A stretch of 64,000 nt of DNA from Arthrobacter sp. Hiyo8 (lineage in GTDB: Bacteria; Actinomycetota; Actinomycetes; Actinomycetales; Micrococcaceae), in NCBI GenBank assembly GCA_001549895.1, contig AP014719.1:992001-1056000 (forward strand). The letters are read 5' to 3'. Within the stretch, counting starts at the first letter, position 1. Every line of letters begins with the position of its first letter. The position numbers and the translations under genes were made by a program. Shown here piece after piece: positions 39,703 to 51,032 of this stretch. The notes below the pieces were generated by a model. The model searched no databases. It worked only from the letters and a program-made list of their open reading frames with translations, and was not told the origin of the DNA.

Positions 39703-40470
39703 ATGCCTAAGAAATGGTCAGCCGAGGACAACGTGACGGAAGTTGCCGAGGACGTCTTCTTCATCGAGGGACCTGCCGTCAACTGGACCATCCTCAAACG
39801 GGGCAACGAATTCACCCTCATCGACACGGGCTATCCCGGAACTGGCCATTGCTCCAATCGAGCGTGAATTTCCTTGGACTGGGTATTGAAAATGCTGCCG
39901 GAGTTCTCCTGACGCATGGTCACTCTGATCACATCGGCAATGCCGCGAGAATATCCGCAATGGGCATTCCGGTATTTGCTTCCAACGCGGAGTTGCCAAA
40001 CATCCGCCGGGAGGTCCTTGAACAGGTCACCGTGAAGGACCTTGGTTTGCGGATCCTCCGCCCCAGGGTCAGCGCGTGGGCGGTCCACGCCATCCGCTCC
40101 GGGGCTTGTCGGACGTCGCGGTCCCGGCGTCGCTGCGATGACCCAGGACATCCTGGACGCGCTCCCGGGATCTCCCCGGATCATTGCCACGGGCGGCCAC
40201 ACCAGCGGCCATGTGTCCTTCTTCGTCCCTTCAGCTAAAGCCGTGGTCACCGGGGATGCTCTCGTCACGGGCCACGCTGTCAGTCTGGTCCGCGGACCGC
40301 AGCTGTTGCCCGCCGTCTTCCACCACCACCCGTCGGAGACCTTGGCCAGCGTTGAGGTTCTCAGGCAGCTGGGCGCTGAGACCATCCTGCCGGGTCACGG
40401 GCCGCTGGTGAGCGTGCACGACGGGACAATCGAGCTCGTTTCTGACGGCAGGTACGCCCCTTTCGCTTGA
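39703..40470 (+). CDS. MBL-fold metallo-hydrolase, frame-slipped
   Basis: About 256 aa. It starts MPKKWSAEDNVTEVAEDVFF and has FTLIDTGYPG, the zinc motif LLTHGHSDHIGNAARI (HxHxDH), then TGGHTSGHVSFFV, VVTGDALVTGH (bridging Asp) and ILPGHGPLVS (last His). Slips occur near 39845 (CCCGGAACTGGCC) and near 40090-40110. It is a glyoxalase II/lactonase-like hydrolase of unknown substrate. The stop codon lies in the first copy of a 23-bp tandem repeat. Confidence 0.86.
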
Positions 40471-40506
40471 GTCGACGGCCTCGTTTCGCTTGAGTCGACG
40501 GCCTCG
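40461..40506. repeat. perfect 23-bp tandem duplication over the MBL gene 3' end
   Basis: TTTCGCTTGAGTCGACGGCCTCG occurs twice back to back (40461-40483, 40484-40506). The first copy contains the last codons and stop of the hydrolase gene. Confidence 0.95.
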
Positions 40507-40654
40507 GGCCGGGTACGCGCATCGGAGCCTGAGTGGTAGGGCGGAAGACCGGGTCCAAAACGGGTACCACCCACTCTTAACCCGTGCCGTGCATAGCCAC
40601 TAGGCTCCGGACCTGGGGATTCTGACCCGGTCTGTTCAGAAAAAGGGGAAGCCG

Positions 40655-43615
40655 ATGCGGCTCCTGACCATACTGTTCCGGCGGCCCACGTGGTTCCGCT
40701 GGGCCACGGCCGTGTCCGTGCTGTTCTTGCTTGGCTACTCCGCTGTCTACTTGGCGCCTCCCGCGCGTGCGGCACTCCCGAAAACAATCATCAGCCTGAC
40801 GTTCGACGACGGCAATGCCGATCAGCTCCCGGCCGAACAGTTGCTGAAGTCGCTCGGATTGCACGGCACCTTCTTCATTACGACCAGCTGGATCGATAAT
40901 CCGTCATGGCTCACCCGTGCCAATCTGAACAGCATCGCCGCGGACGGGAACGAGATCGGCGGCCACACCATCACCCACCCGGACCTCACCACCTTGTCCA
41001 CGTCGGCCGCCACCAACGAGGTGTGCGGCGGCCGGACCACGCTTGCCAGCTGGGGGTTCAACGCCACCGATTTCGCCTATCCTTTCGCCGCTGAAAACTC
41101 GTCCGTCGAGCAAATCGTGAAGAATTGCGGTTTTGCCAGTGCCCGCAATTTGGGTGACATCCGTTCGCCCGCGAGTTGCTCCGGCTGCCCCTTCGCGGAA
41201 ACCATCCCCCGGCCAATCCATACAACACAGCGGCACCTGATGAAGTGGACAGCACCTGGACGCTACAAAACCTCGAAGACCTCGTGACCAACGCGGAACC
41301 GGGAGGAGGCTGGGTCCAGCTGACCTTCCACCACATCGCGGTCGGAACTGATCCCACGTTGACCATCGACCCGAACCTCTTCAAGACCTTTGTCACATGG
41401 CTCGCAGCGAGAACAGCCAACGGGACCACGTCAGTTCAAACGGTCGCCCAGGCCTTGGGCAATGCACCCGTTGCGGCGACGGCGCCGGCTGCTCCCACGG
41501 GGTGGCCGCGACGGCGGGTAACGCTTCGGCGGTGGTGTCCTGGACGGCGCCGGCCAACGGCGGCTCCCCCATCACTTCGTATGCCGTGACGCCTTCGTCC
41601 GGTGGCACGGCTTTGGCTCCGGTGACGGTTACCGGTAACCCGCCCTCGACGACGGCGACCGTCACCGGACTGACCAACGGTACGGCGTACACCTTCACGG
41701 TCACGGCGACGAACGCCGTCGGGACGTCTGCACCGTCGGCCGCGTCGGCTCCCGTCACACCGACGGCCCCAACGGTTCCGGGGACTCCCACCGGCGTGAG
41801 CGCGACGGCGGGGAACGCGTCCGCGGTGGTGTCGTGGACGGCGCCGGGCAACGGCGGCTCCCCCATCACTTCGTATGCGGTGACGCCTTCCACGGGTAGC
41901 ACGGCCTTGGCTCCGGTGACGGTCTCCGGGAGTCCGCCCTCGACGACGGCGACCGTCACCGGACTCACCAACGGCACGGCGTATACGTTCACGGTCACGG
42001 CGAGCAACGCCGTCGGGACGTCCGCGCCGTCGGCGGCCTCGGCTCCGGTGACCCGGCGGCCCGGTTCCCGGGGTCGCGAACGGCGGGTTCGAATCCGGGC
42101 TCACGTCCTGGACCACCGGCGGGTCAGGGCACCCGTGGCCTCCACCACCGCGCACACCGGCACCGGCTCCGCGCTCCTGGGCCTGGCCTCCGGCACCGAA
42201 CCGCTCGGCGATAGCACCCTGGCCCAGACCCTCACCATGCCCGCCACCGGGACCTCCACCCTGTCCTTCTGGTACCAGCCGCACACCGCCGACGACACCT
42301 GCACCGGCACCGCCTGCCGCTACGACTGGATGGAAGCGCAAGTCCGCACCACCGGCGGCACCACCCTGGCGAGCCTGTTCAAGCTCAGCAGCAACTCCGG
42401 CACCTGGACCCAGCTCAGCGCGAACCTCTCCGCCTACAACGGCCAAACCGTCGTGCTCTGGTTCAACGTCCACCTCGACGGCTCCAGCCCGGCGGATGAC
42501 ACCTGGATGTACCTGGACGACGTCACCCTCACCAACACCCAGACCACCCCCACCGCACCGCAGCCCCCACCGGGGTCACCGCGGCGGCCGGGAACGCCTC
42601 AGCCACCGTGACCTGGACCGCCCCGGCCAACGGCGGCTCCCCGATCACCTCCTACACCATCACCCCGCACGCCGGAACCACCACCCTGGCCCGGTCACCG
42701 TCAGCGGGAATCCGCCCGCCACCACCGCCACCGTCCCGGGCCTGGCCAACGGCACGGCCTACACCTTCACGGTGACCGCCACGAACGCGATCGGCACCTC
42801 CCCGGCGTCGGCGGCCTCGGCGCGGTCACGCCGACCGCGGGGCCACGGCACCCGCGGCTCCTACCGGGGTCTCCGCGACCGCGGGAACGCCTCAGCGACC
42901 GTGTCCTGGACCGCCCCGAACAACGGCGGCTCCCCGATCACCTCCTACGCCATCACCCCGCACGCCGGCACCACCACCCTGGCCCGGTCACCGTCACCGG
43001 GAACCCGCCCGCCACGACGGCGAACATCACCGGACTCACTAACGGCACCGCCTACACCTTCACCGTCACCGCCACGAACGCCATCGGCACCTCCCGGCCT
43101 CGGCGGCCTCCGCCCCGGTCACCCCATCGGAACAACGACCTCGGCCATCACCAACGGCGGCTTCGAATCCGGACTCAGCTCCTGGACCACCGGCGGGTCA
43201 GGCACCCGTGGCCTCCACCACCGCCCACACCGGCACCGGCTCCGCGCTCCTGGGCCTGGCCTCAGGAACCGAACCCCTCGGGGACAGCAGCCTGTCCCAG
43301 ACCATCACCATCCCCGCCACCGGAACCACCACCCTGTCCTTCTGGTACCAGCCCCACAGCCAGGAAGACCCCTGCACCGGCAACGCCTGCCCGTACGACT
43401 GGATGGAAGCACAAGTCCGCACCACCACCGGCACCACCCTGGGCAGCCTCTTCAAACTCTGCAACAACAACGGCACCTGGACCCAGCTCACCGCCGACCT
43501 CACCGCCTACAAAGGCCAAACCATCACCCTCTGGTACAACGTCCACCTCGACGGCTCCAGCCCCGCCGACGACACCTGGATGTACCTCGACGACATCACC
43601 CTCACCAACAGGTGA
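40655..43615 (+). CDS. large secreted polysaccharide deacetylase with duplicated FN3 and sugar-binding-like modules, frame-slipped
   Basis: About 990 aa from ATG at 40655. The signal peptide is WATAVSVLFLLGYSAVYLAP ... ARA. The NodB domain (~40-270) has ISLTFDDGNADQLPAEQLLK and IGGHTITHPDLTTL. Then comes the series FN3-FN3, a jelly-roll-like module (GSALLGLASGTEPLGDSTLA ... DGSSPADDTWMYLDDVTLTN), FN3-FN3 and a second near-identical module ending at the stop. FN3 units carry SWTAPANGGSPITSYAVTP and GLTNGTAYTFTVTATNAVGT. At least eight slips occur, mostly in G/C runs from 41200 on. It probably deacetylates chitin-like or cell-wall polymers; the extra modules likely anchor it to substrate. The NodB domain is paralogous to that at 25273. 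Confidence 0.85.
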
Positions 43616-43627
43616 GGCACAGACGCC

Positions 43628-43663
43628 AAAAATCCCCGCCCTCTACTGAGGACGGGGATTTTT
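43628..43663. terminator. bidirectional terminator between the deacetylase and tRNA-Asn copy 2
   Basis: AAAAATCCCCGCCCTC, a 4-base loop, and GAGGACGGGGATTTTT: a 16-bp stem with one mismatch and A/T runs at both sides, so it works on either strand. Confidence 0.92.
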
Positions 43664-43671
43664 GAGTAGCG

Positions 43672-43744
43672 CTCCTCCGACTGGACTTGAACCAGTAACC
43701 CTTCGATTAACAGTCGAATGCTCTGCCAATTGAGCTACGGAGGA
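43672..43744 (-). tRNA. tRNA-Asn (GTT), copy 2
   Basis: Identical in all 73 positions to the gene at 39427-39499, including the GC before and the AATGAAG after it. The anticodon is GTT. Confidence 0.96.
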
Positions 43745-43806
43745 ATGAAGCGTGTACAAGCCTAACAAAGGGCTGCTTGGAAACGAAATCGGCGCCAGGG
43801 CGGCCC

Positions 43807-45763
43807 TCAGCTGTCCATGCGGAGCGCGCGGCGCTGCATTTCCAGCTGCATGAGTTCCCGGTTGAGGCGCTGGAACTCCTCCGGCTGGGCCGAGGCGTCC
43901 AGTCGCTGCAATTGGCCCATCTTGTCCGCCTTGACCCTGGTGATCTGCAGCTCGAAAAGCCGGGCCAAAATGTCGCGGCAATAGCGCTGAAGCGCTTCGG
44001 ACGTGCTGGCCGGCAGTGGGACGACGGCAAGCTCGGAGACCAGGCCTTGGAGCGGTTCCGGAACCTCCTGGCGAATCCCTTCCACCCAGGCCACAGGGTC
44101 TCCCGCGTGTGCCAGCCCGGCGGCCCGGATGGCGGTGTGCACGGCTGAGTAGGCCGGAGTGACGAAATGGGACGCTTCAAACCGTTCCCATGCTCCGCCG
44201 CTAAGCGCAGCTTCGCCACCCAGTAAGGCCGGGTTCTGGATGACCACTTCGAGGGCCTGCCGTTCCATGGCGGCAATGGGATCCCGCGGATCCGGGCGCA
44301 TGAACGCGATGGGAGCGTTCGACGGCGGTGCTGCCGCCGGCTGGCCGGACTGGCCGGCGCTGCGCCTTGCCCGTGCCCGGGGCTCCTGGAGTGCCTGCAG
44401 ATCCCGCAGTTCCTGTATTGCCCGCCGCGCCGGAAGCAGCGCGTTTGGCGGCCAAGCCCACGGCCCGGCTGACTTCCTCGATGGGCATGCCGAGCCAGCC
44501 TGCCAGCTCGCGGACATAGGCGGGACGGATACCGGAATCACGAATCTGCGCCACGACGGGGCCGATTCCCGCAGGGCGGCGACCCGGCCTTCCACGGTGT
44601 CCAGGTTGTGGCGTTTGAGTGAGGCCCGGATGGCGAATTCAAAGAGGGGCCGACGGGTGCCGATCAGGTCCCGGACAGCCGCGTCGCCCTTAAGCTGGCG
44701 AAGATCACAGGGGTCCGCTCCGCTCGGTTCCACGGCCACGTACGTCTGCGCGACGAAACGCTGGTCTTCTTCAAAGGCGCGCAAAGCGGCCTTCTGCCCG
44801 GCGGCGTCGCCGTCGAAGGTGAAGATGACCTCTCCCCCGGTGCCGTCGTCGGACAGCAAGCGGCGGGCGATCTTGATGTGGTCCGTACCGAAGGCCGTAC
44901 CGCACGTGGCCACAGCGGTACCGACGCCGGCAAGGTGGCAGGCCATGACGTCCGTGTACCCCTCCACCACCACCAGTTGCCGGTCCTTGGCGATGTTCCG
45001 CTTGGCGAGGTCGATGCCGTAGAGGACTTGGGACTTCTTGTAGAGCACGGTCTCCGGAGTGTTCAGGTACTTCGGTCCTTGGTCGTCCTCGTAGAGCTTG
45101 CGGGCGCCGAAGCCGATGGTGTCGCCGGCGATGTCCCGGATGGGCCAGATGAGCCGGCCCGGAAGCGGTCGTAAATGCCCCGGTTGCCTTCGGAAAACAT
45201 CCCCGTCAGCTTCAATTCGGCGTCCGTGAACCCGCGTCCGCGCAGGTGCTTCAGCAGCGAGTCCCAACCCTGGGCGCGTAGCCGACGCCGAACTGTTCGG
45301 CCGCGGTCCGATCGAAGCCGCGGCCGTGGAGGAAGTTGCGGCCCTCTGCGGCACCTGCCGTGAGCAGTTGGGCACGGAAGAACTCGTCGGCGATTTTGTG
45401 GGCATCCAGCAGCCGTTGGCGCTTGCCGACCTCTTCGCGGTTGGGACCTGTGCCGCCGTCTTCATAGCGGAGTTCGTAGCCGATCCGGGCTGCGAGCTTT
45501 TCCACGGCTTCGTGGAAGGAGCTGTGGTCCATTTTCTGGACGAAGGAGATGGCATCGCCGTCTTCGCCGCAGCCGAAGCAATGGTACCGGCCCACTTGCG
45601 GACGGACGGTGAACGACGGCGAGCGCTCGTCGTGGAAGGGACACAGGCCTTTGAAGGTCCCCAAGCCGGCGCCCTTGAGGGTGACGTAGCCGTCCACTAC
45701 TTCCTTGATATCGGTGCGCTGGCGTACTTCGTCGATATCTTCACGTTTGATCAGGCCAGCCAC
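43807..45763 (-). CDS. dnaG: DNA primase, frame-slipped
   Basis: About 655 aa. The zinc-binding domain has CPFHDERSPSFTVRPQVGRY then HCFGCGEDGD (CHC2 motif). The TOPRIM domain has QLVVVEGYTDVMACHLAGVG (catalytic Glu) and IFTFDGDAAGQKAALRAFEE (DxD-type acidic motif). The C-terminal helicase-interaction part follows an Ala/Pro-rich linker and ends MQRRALRMDS. Slips occur near 45283 (GCGCCCAGGG needs one C), 45160 (CTTCCGGGCC needs one G), 44555 and 44400. It makes RNA primers for replication. Confidence 0.94.
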
Positions 45764-45789
45764 GTCACCATCCTAGTCGCTCCGCCCGG

Positions 45790-47118
45790 TCAGCCGCGGG
45801 CCGCCGTCGGGCTACCAGAGCGAGGGAGGCTGCCCACGAGGCGTTCGTACATCGCCAGCGCCGAAGCGTCCGTCAGGGACGCCACCTGGTCGATGACAAC
45901 GCGAAGCCGGGCGCCGTCGTCGGGGCGTCCCGCCAATCCGCGGCGAACATCGGTTCCAGATGCCGGTCTCCGCTCGCGTTGAGCACGCCGACGAGGGCGT
46001 GCAGGACTTCGCGCTGGCGCTCATAGACGGGCTGCCGATGGTCGGTGGAGATCACGAACGTCGTGGCAAGGCCCTTCATGGCCGCGATCTCGGTGACGGT
46101 TTCCTCGGGGACCATGAGTTCCGCAGCGTACCGGGTGAGGTGGTCCGGGCCGAAATGCGCCCTCGTGGTCTCCAAGGCACTCTGGCAGAACCGGCCGATC
46201 AACTGGCTGGTCATGTCCTTCAGCGCGGCCATCGACTTGCGGCTGCCGTCGGCTTCGCGGACCCACACGCTCGTGGCTTCGAGGCGTGCCAGTGCGGCGT
46301 CGATTTCAGCGGGATCGTTGTGGGGCAAGTACCACTGCTTGGTGTAGCCCACCACGCGGGCCCGGTGGTCCGGATTGTCCAGCCACTTCAGCTGGAAATG
46401 GCCGGCAACAATGGCGTCCTCGACGTCGTGGACGGAGTACGAAATATCGTCGGCCAGGTCCATGACCTGGGCCTCGATGCAGGAACGGTTCCCCGGCGCT
46501 CCGTCACGAAGCCAGGCAAACACGGGCAGATCGTCCTCGTAAGCGCCGAATTTGCTGCTCCGCTGTCCGTGGATGACGGGGGCATCGACGGCGGACCACG
46601 GATACTTGGACGCGGCGTCAAGGCTGGCCCGGGTCAGGTTCAGGCCCGCGGCCGGCCGTCGGGGGCAAGAACCTTGGGTTCAAGCCGGGTCAGCAGGCGC
46701 AGGGTCTGGGCGTTGCCTTCGAAGCCACCGATTCCATGGGCGACCTCGTTGAGCGCCGATTCCCCGTTGTGCCCGAAAGGCGGATGGCCAAGATCGTGGC
46801 TCAGGCACGCCGTGTCCACAACATCCGGATCGCAACCGAGAGCGCGGCCCAATTCGCGGCCCACCTGGGCCACTTCAAGGCTGTGCGTCAACCGGGTGCG
46901 CACGAAGTCATCGGTATCCGGGGCCACCACTTGGGTCTTGGCCCCGAGCCGCCGGAGGGCTGACGAATGCAGCACCCGTGCCCGGTCCCTCTCGAAGTCC
47001 GAGCGGTAGGTATTCTTGCGGGTTCCTGGACCCAGCGTGCCGAGTCGGCCTCCACGTAGCCTGGAATGCCCGTTGCGTTTTCGGCCGGGCGTGCTGCAGA
47101 CATCGCTTCAGTTCCCAT
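45790..47118 (-). CDS. dgt: deoxyguanosinetriphosphate triphosphohydrolase-like protein, frame-slipped
   Basis: About 445 aa from ATG at 47118, with GGAGGAGG upstream. HD-domain motifs are [40 protein letters not shown] and [20 protein letters not shown] (H...HD...D metal ligands). The middle [20 protein letters not shown] is typical. Slips occur near 47010, 46660 and 45910. It hydrolyses dNTPs to nucleosides and triphosphate. The order dusB-dgt-dnaG is usual in actinobacteria. Confidence 0.92.
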
Positions 47119-47231
47119 GGGTATCTGCCTCCTCCGCTTGCCGTGCACCGGCGTCTCTTCAGCCCGTGCCTATGCAGCCAGTTTTCCACGACTCGGGCCG
47201 TGCGCGTGCACCCGCCGGTCCGGGCCGCGCT

Positions 47232-48411
47232 TTAGCCGCCTGAGACGTCGAGTTCGGCTGCGGCGATATCGCGCGTCTGGTCCGCGTCCATCTGCCGGCT
47301 GAGAAGCCAATCCTTGGGCAACGCCGGCTTTTTGGGGGAACCTGCGCGTCCGCGCGGGCCTTCCGAATCGATGCCTGGGTACGGCAGGTCCATGTCCAGC
47401 TGGTCCAGCAGCTCGCGCAGGACCTCGAGTGTCGGCACCGTGGCCAGTTTGGCACGCAGTTCCCCTCCCACCACGTAGCCCTTGAAGTACCAGGCCATGT
47501 GCTTGCGGATCTCACGCAGCGCCTTGTACTCGTCGTTGCCGAAGGTTTCGATCATGAGCTCGGCGTGGCGGTAGACGCCCTCGGCTACTTCGCGCAGGCC
47601 CGGACGGTGGCGCTGGTCGCTTCCCTCAAACGCGGCTTGGAGGTCGCCGAAGAGCCACGGGCGACCTTGGCAACCGCGGCCCACTACGACGCCGTCGATC
47701 CCGGTTTCGCGCACCATGCGGACTGCGTCTTCGGCGGACCAGATATCCCCGTTGCCCAGGACGGGAATGTCCGGGAGGGCTTCGCGCAGGCGTGCGATGG
47801 CGGACCAGTCGGCCTGGCCGGAGTAGAACTGAGCGGCCGTGCGGCCGTGGAGCGCGACGGCGGCAACGCCCGAATCGCGGGCGATCCGGCCGGCGTCGAG
47901 GTACGTGAGGTGGTCCTCGTCAATGCCCTTGCGCATCTTGATGGTCAGCGGGATGTCGCCCTTGGAGGCTTCCTTGACAGCCGTCTGGACGATCGACGTG
48001 AAAAGGTCGATCTTCCAGGGGAGGGCGGATCCGCCGCCGCGCCGGGTGACCTTGGGCACGGGGCAGCCGAAGTTGAGGTCGATGTGGTCCGCCCGGTCTT
48101 CTTCGACGAGCATGCGCACTGCCTGGCCAACGGTGACGGGGTCCACGCCGTACAACTGCACGGAACGGACTTTTTCATCGTCGTCATGGGAGATGATGCG
48201 CAACGATTCCGGGGTGCGCTCCACTAAGGCACGGGAGGTCACCATCTCCGCCACATACAGGCCGCCGCCGTATTCACGGCACAGCCGACGGAAGGCCGAG
48301 TTGGTGATTCCGGCCATCGGGGCGAGGATCACGGGGGTGTCCACCGTGATCCGGCCGAGCTGCAGCGGGGCAGTTCGAGCTTGGGCGAAGGGGCGTTGCT
48401 ACTACAGTCAC
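47232..48411 (-). CDS. dusB: tRNA-dihydrouridine synthase, frame-slipped at the N-terminus
   Basis: About 394 aa. The FMN TIM barrel has VILAPMAGITNSAFRRLCRE, then DHIDLNFGCPVPKVTRRGGG (the catalytic Cys), IKMRKGIDEDHLTYLDAGRI, VAALHGRTA-type LHGRTAAQFYSGQADWSAIA, and IPVLGNGDIWSAEDA. GTG at 48344 is open without slips, but homologous residues (LPPLQLGRITV) precede it. Repairing two C runs gives a start at GTG 48411. It reduces uridines in tRNA. Confidence 0.91.
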
Positions 48412-48469
48412 CCGTCCATTGTCTCAAAGCGGGGCAAATCGACGGGACGGTCGAATACGTGCCTGGCCG

Positions 48470-49081
48470 CTAGAGCAGCCAGCCGTTGTCTTCGGCGATC
48501 CGCACGGCCTCGGCACGTGTACGGCCGCCGGTCTTGGCCATCGCGGCAGACAGGTAGTTCCGCACCGTCCCTTCGGAAAGCATCGCTGACTTCGCGATGT
48601 CGGCTACCGTTCCGCCGTCGTACGCTGCCTTGAGCACCTCCCCCTCGCGTTCGGTCAAAGGGCTGTCTCCCGCGGTCAACGATTCCGCGGCAAGCACCGG
48701 GTCCACCACCCTGAGCCCTTGGTGTACGCGGCGTACCGCTTCGGCCAGTTGCCGGGCGGGCGTGTCCTTGACGACGAATCCGGAGGCGCCGGCCTGCATG
48801 GCGCGCTTGAGGTAGCCTGGCCGCCCGAAGGTGGTCACCATGAGGACCCGGCAGGACGGCGCGGCCCGCCGCACGGCGGCTGCCGCGCTGATCCCGTCCA
48901 GGCCAGGCATCTCGACGTCGAGCATTGCCACGTCGGCGGAGTGCTCGACGACGGCGGCCGCCACCCCTGTCCCATCGCCCAGTTCGGCGACCACCTCGAT
49001 GTCCGGCTCCAGCCCCAGCAACGCGGCCAATGCTCCGCGCACGAGCGCCTGGTCGTCTGCGATCACCAATCGGATACTCAT
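48470..49081 (-). CDS. NarL/DesR-family response regulator
   Basis: 203 aa, intact. The receiver has MSIRLVIADDQALVRGALAA with phospho-Asp in VAMLDVEMPGLDGISAAAAV. The LuxR-type helix-turn-helix is PLTEREGEVLKAAYDGGTVA and SEGTVRNYLSAAMAKTGGRT. Its ATG overlaps the stop of the kinase (ATGA). It probably activates the ABC exporter operon upstream through the GATGACA palindrome at 52050. Confidence 0.9.
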   Translation of the reverse strand: MSIRLVIADDQALVRGALAALLGLEPDIEVVAELGDGTGVAAAVVEHSADVAMLDVEMPGLDGISAAAAVRRAAPSCRVLMVTTFGRPGYLKRAMQAGASGFVVKDTPARQLAEAVRRVHQGLRVVDPVLAAESLTAGDSPLTEREGEVLKAAYDGGTVADIAKSAMLSEGTVRNYLSAAMAKTGGRTRAEAVRIAEDNGWLL

Positions 49082-50233
49082 ACCTCCACCGCCAATCTGA
49101 ACCCTCCCAGGTCGCTCGGGCCAATGCTGACCGTTCCCCGGCGGCACCCACGCGTTCGCGGATCCCGGCCAGTCCATTCCCGGAGCGGCCCCGGAGGCCG
49201 GACCGACGCCGTCGTCCTCGACTAGAACGCTCGACGCCGTCAACCGGACGCGGCAGCGCGCGGCGCCGGAGTGCCGCACAACGTTGGTGACGCCTTCGCG
49301 CAGCACCCAGCCGAAGAGCTCCCGGTGACGCGCCGGAACCTGTTCGACGGTTCCCGGCAATTCGGCGTCGATCCCTGCCGATTCCAGGGCCGTCCGGGCG
49401 ACTGCGAGTTCCGCCAGGACGTTGACGCCGCGGTAACCGGCCACCGTGGCGCGGACGTCGGCGAGCGCGCCACGGGCCAAGTCCTGCACCGCGGAGATCT
49501 CGGCGGCGGCCCGGTCGCGGGCCGGGTACTCGCCGGGGACGGTGTCCAGCATCCTGCCGGCCAATTCAGCCTTCACTGCTATGACGGTCAGGGAGTGCCC
49601 CAGGATGTCGTGCATGTCCCGGGCGACGCGGCTACGCTCCGCCGCCACGGCTGCATCGGCCAGTTCAGTCTGCGCTTCCCGGAGCCGTGCGGTCTGCCTG
49701 ATCAGCCGCGCGAAGGCGGACATCATGAGGCCGAGGGACACGATGATCCCGGCCTGGAGCAAGGCCTGCTCCCCGTTGCCCGTCACCAACTGGGTGGTGA
49801 AGGAAGCGAGGGCCAATCCGACGATGAGGAAGAAATCCGCGCGCGGCGGAAGGGACGTCATGGCAATGGCGCAGGCCAGGAACGTCCAGGTCCACAAGGC
49901 TTCCCGTCCGATGATGAGGATCATCAGCCCGTTCAGCGCCAGCAGGATGAAGACGGACACGATCCCCGCCCGGACGCCCAGGCGCCAACTGATCTGTGGC
50001 AGGAAGACGTAGGCCGCGAAGAACACGATCAGGGACGCCGACGCCGCCGTTTTCCAGGCCAGCGGCTCGTCCACGGACCACACGATGTTCCACGTCGGCC
50101 AGGCCCAGAGCAGGATGGAGACTCCCGCGCCGATGAACCAGCCCCGTGGCCCAGGACCGCGGAACATGGCACCGCGGAACATGTTGCCGACGAGCATGTC
50201 CCTGAAGGAGGTTCGGCCTTGGCTGCTGGTCAT
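49078..50233 (-). CDS. DesK-type sensor histidine kinase, frame-slipped near the end
   Basis: About 385 aa. Around six membrane helices lie in the first ~170 residues (WFIGAGVSILLWAWPTWNIV onward). HisKA_3 has the phospho-His in ERSRVARDMHDILGHSLTVI. The ATPase domain has GWVLREGVTNVVRHSGA and VEDDGVGP. A slip near 49165 is followed by the expected GLAGIRERVGAAGGTV and the end RLAVEV. It probably senses membrane state, as in DesK. It is encoded between the ABC-2 permease and its regulator. Confidence 0.88.
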
Positions 50234-50255
50234 GGTGCCCACCCTAGCGCTCTGT

Positions 50256-51032
50256 TCAGACACGTTTCGTGTCGCGGCGGAACGCCATCGCAGCCCCGGC
50301 CACGAAGATCGCGAGCCAGATGAGCACGTTGACGATCCACGCCCAGTCGAACTCGCCGGTGATGGGGCTCCGGGCCAATTGCCCGATCCCGTACGCGGGC
50401 GTGAACTTGGCGATGTTCCCGAAGGTCTCCCCCATGATCTCGATCGGCATGAACAGTCCACCGAGCATGGCAAGGATGGCCAGGGCCGGGCCGAGGATCT
50501 GCATGACGTTCTGGCTCGGCATAAGGTATCCGACGAACAAACCGAGGGCCGCGAAGACCAGGGAACCCAGCCAAGCCACCAACCCCGCGGTCAGCCAGGT
50601 CTGGGCATCCATGGTGACACCTGCAAGGGCGCCGATGACGAACTGGGCCACGACGGCAACGAGGGACAGCGTGAGCGCGGCCATGGCTTTCACCGCGATG
50701 TACGCACCGGGCAGGAGGGGCGTGAGCCGAAGCTGGCGGCTCCACCCTTGGGCACGCTCCACCGCCACTTGGCTGCCGGCGCCCGTAGCGGCGGTCATCG
50801 CGGCATAGACCGTGAGGCTGATGAGGATGTACTGGCCGTAGCTGTGCCCGTTGGGCAGGAGCTTGTCCTTGTTGGAGAGGCCGAAAATGAAGAAGAAGAC
50901 GGCCGGCATGAACACCGTGAACATGATGGTCCGGCGGTTCCGGAGCATCCGCTTGATTTCGATCCACAGGAACGTGCTGTTGACCCCGCCGGAGGACGCT
51001 TTCCGTTCCTGGAGGACTGTTGCCGCGCTCAT
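50256..51032 (-). CDS. ABC-2 type exporter permease
   Basis: 258 aa, intact, six membrane helices. It has IEIKRMLRNRRTIMFTVFMP, FFFIFGLSNKDKLLPNGHSY, SQVAVERAQGWSRQLRLTPL and PALAILAMLGGLFMPIEIMG. These fit the DesK-linked YvfS/ABC-2 permease group, which exports lipids, drugs or antimicrobial peptides. Its ATG overlaps the ATPase stop. Confidence 0.88.
   Translation of the reverse strand: MSAATVLQERKASSGGVNSTFLWIEIKRMLRNRRTIMFTVFMPAVFFFIFGLSNKDKLLPNGHSYGQYILISLTVYAAMTAATGAGSQVAVERAQGWSRQLRLTPLLPGAYIAVKAMAALTLSLVAVVAQFVIGALAGVTMDAQTWLTAGLVAWLGSLVFAALGLFVGYLMPSQNVMQILGPALAILAMLGGLFMPIEIMGETFGNIAKFTPAYGIGQLARSPITGEFDWAWIVNVLIWLAIFVAGAAMAFRRDTKRV

Noticed and set aside
41500..43615. Regularly repeated DNA units that look array-like
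   Set aside because: They encode FN3 and binding modules in frame. There are no short identical repeats with unique spacers, so it is not a CRISPR array.
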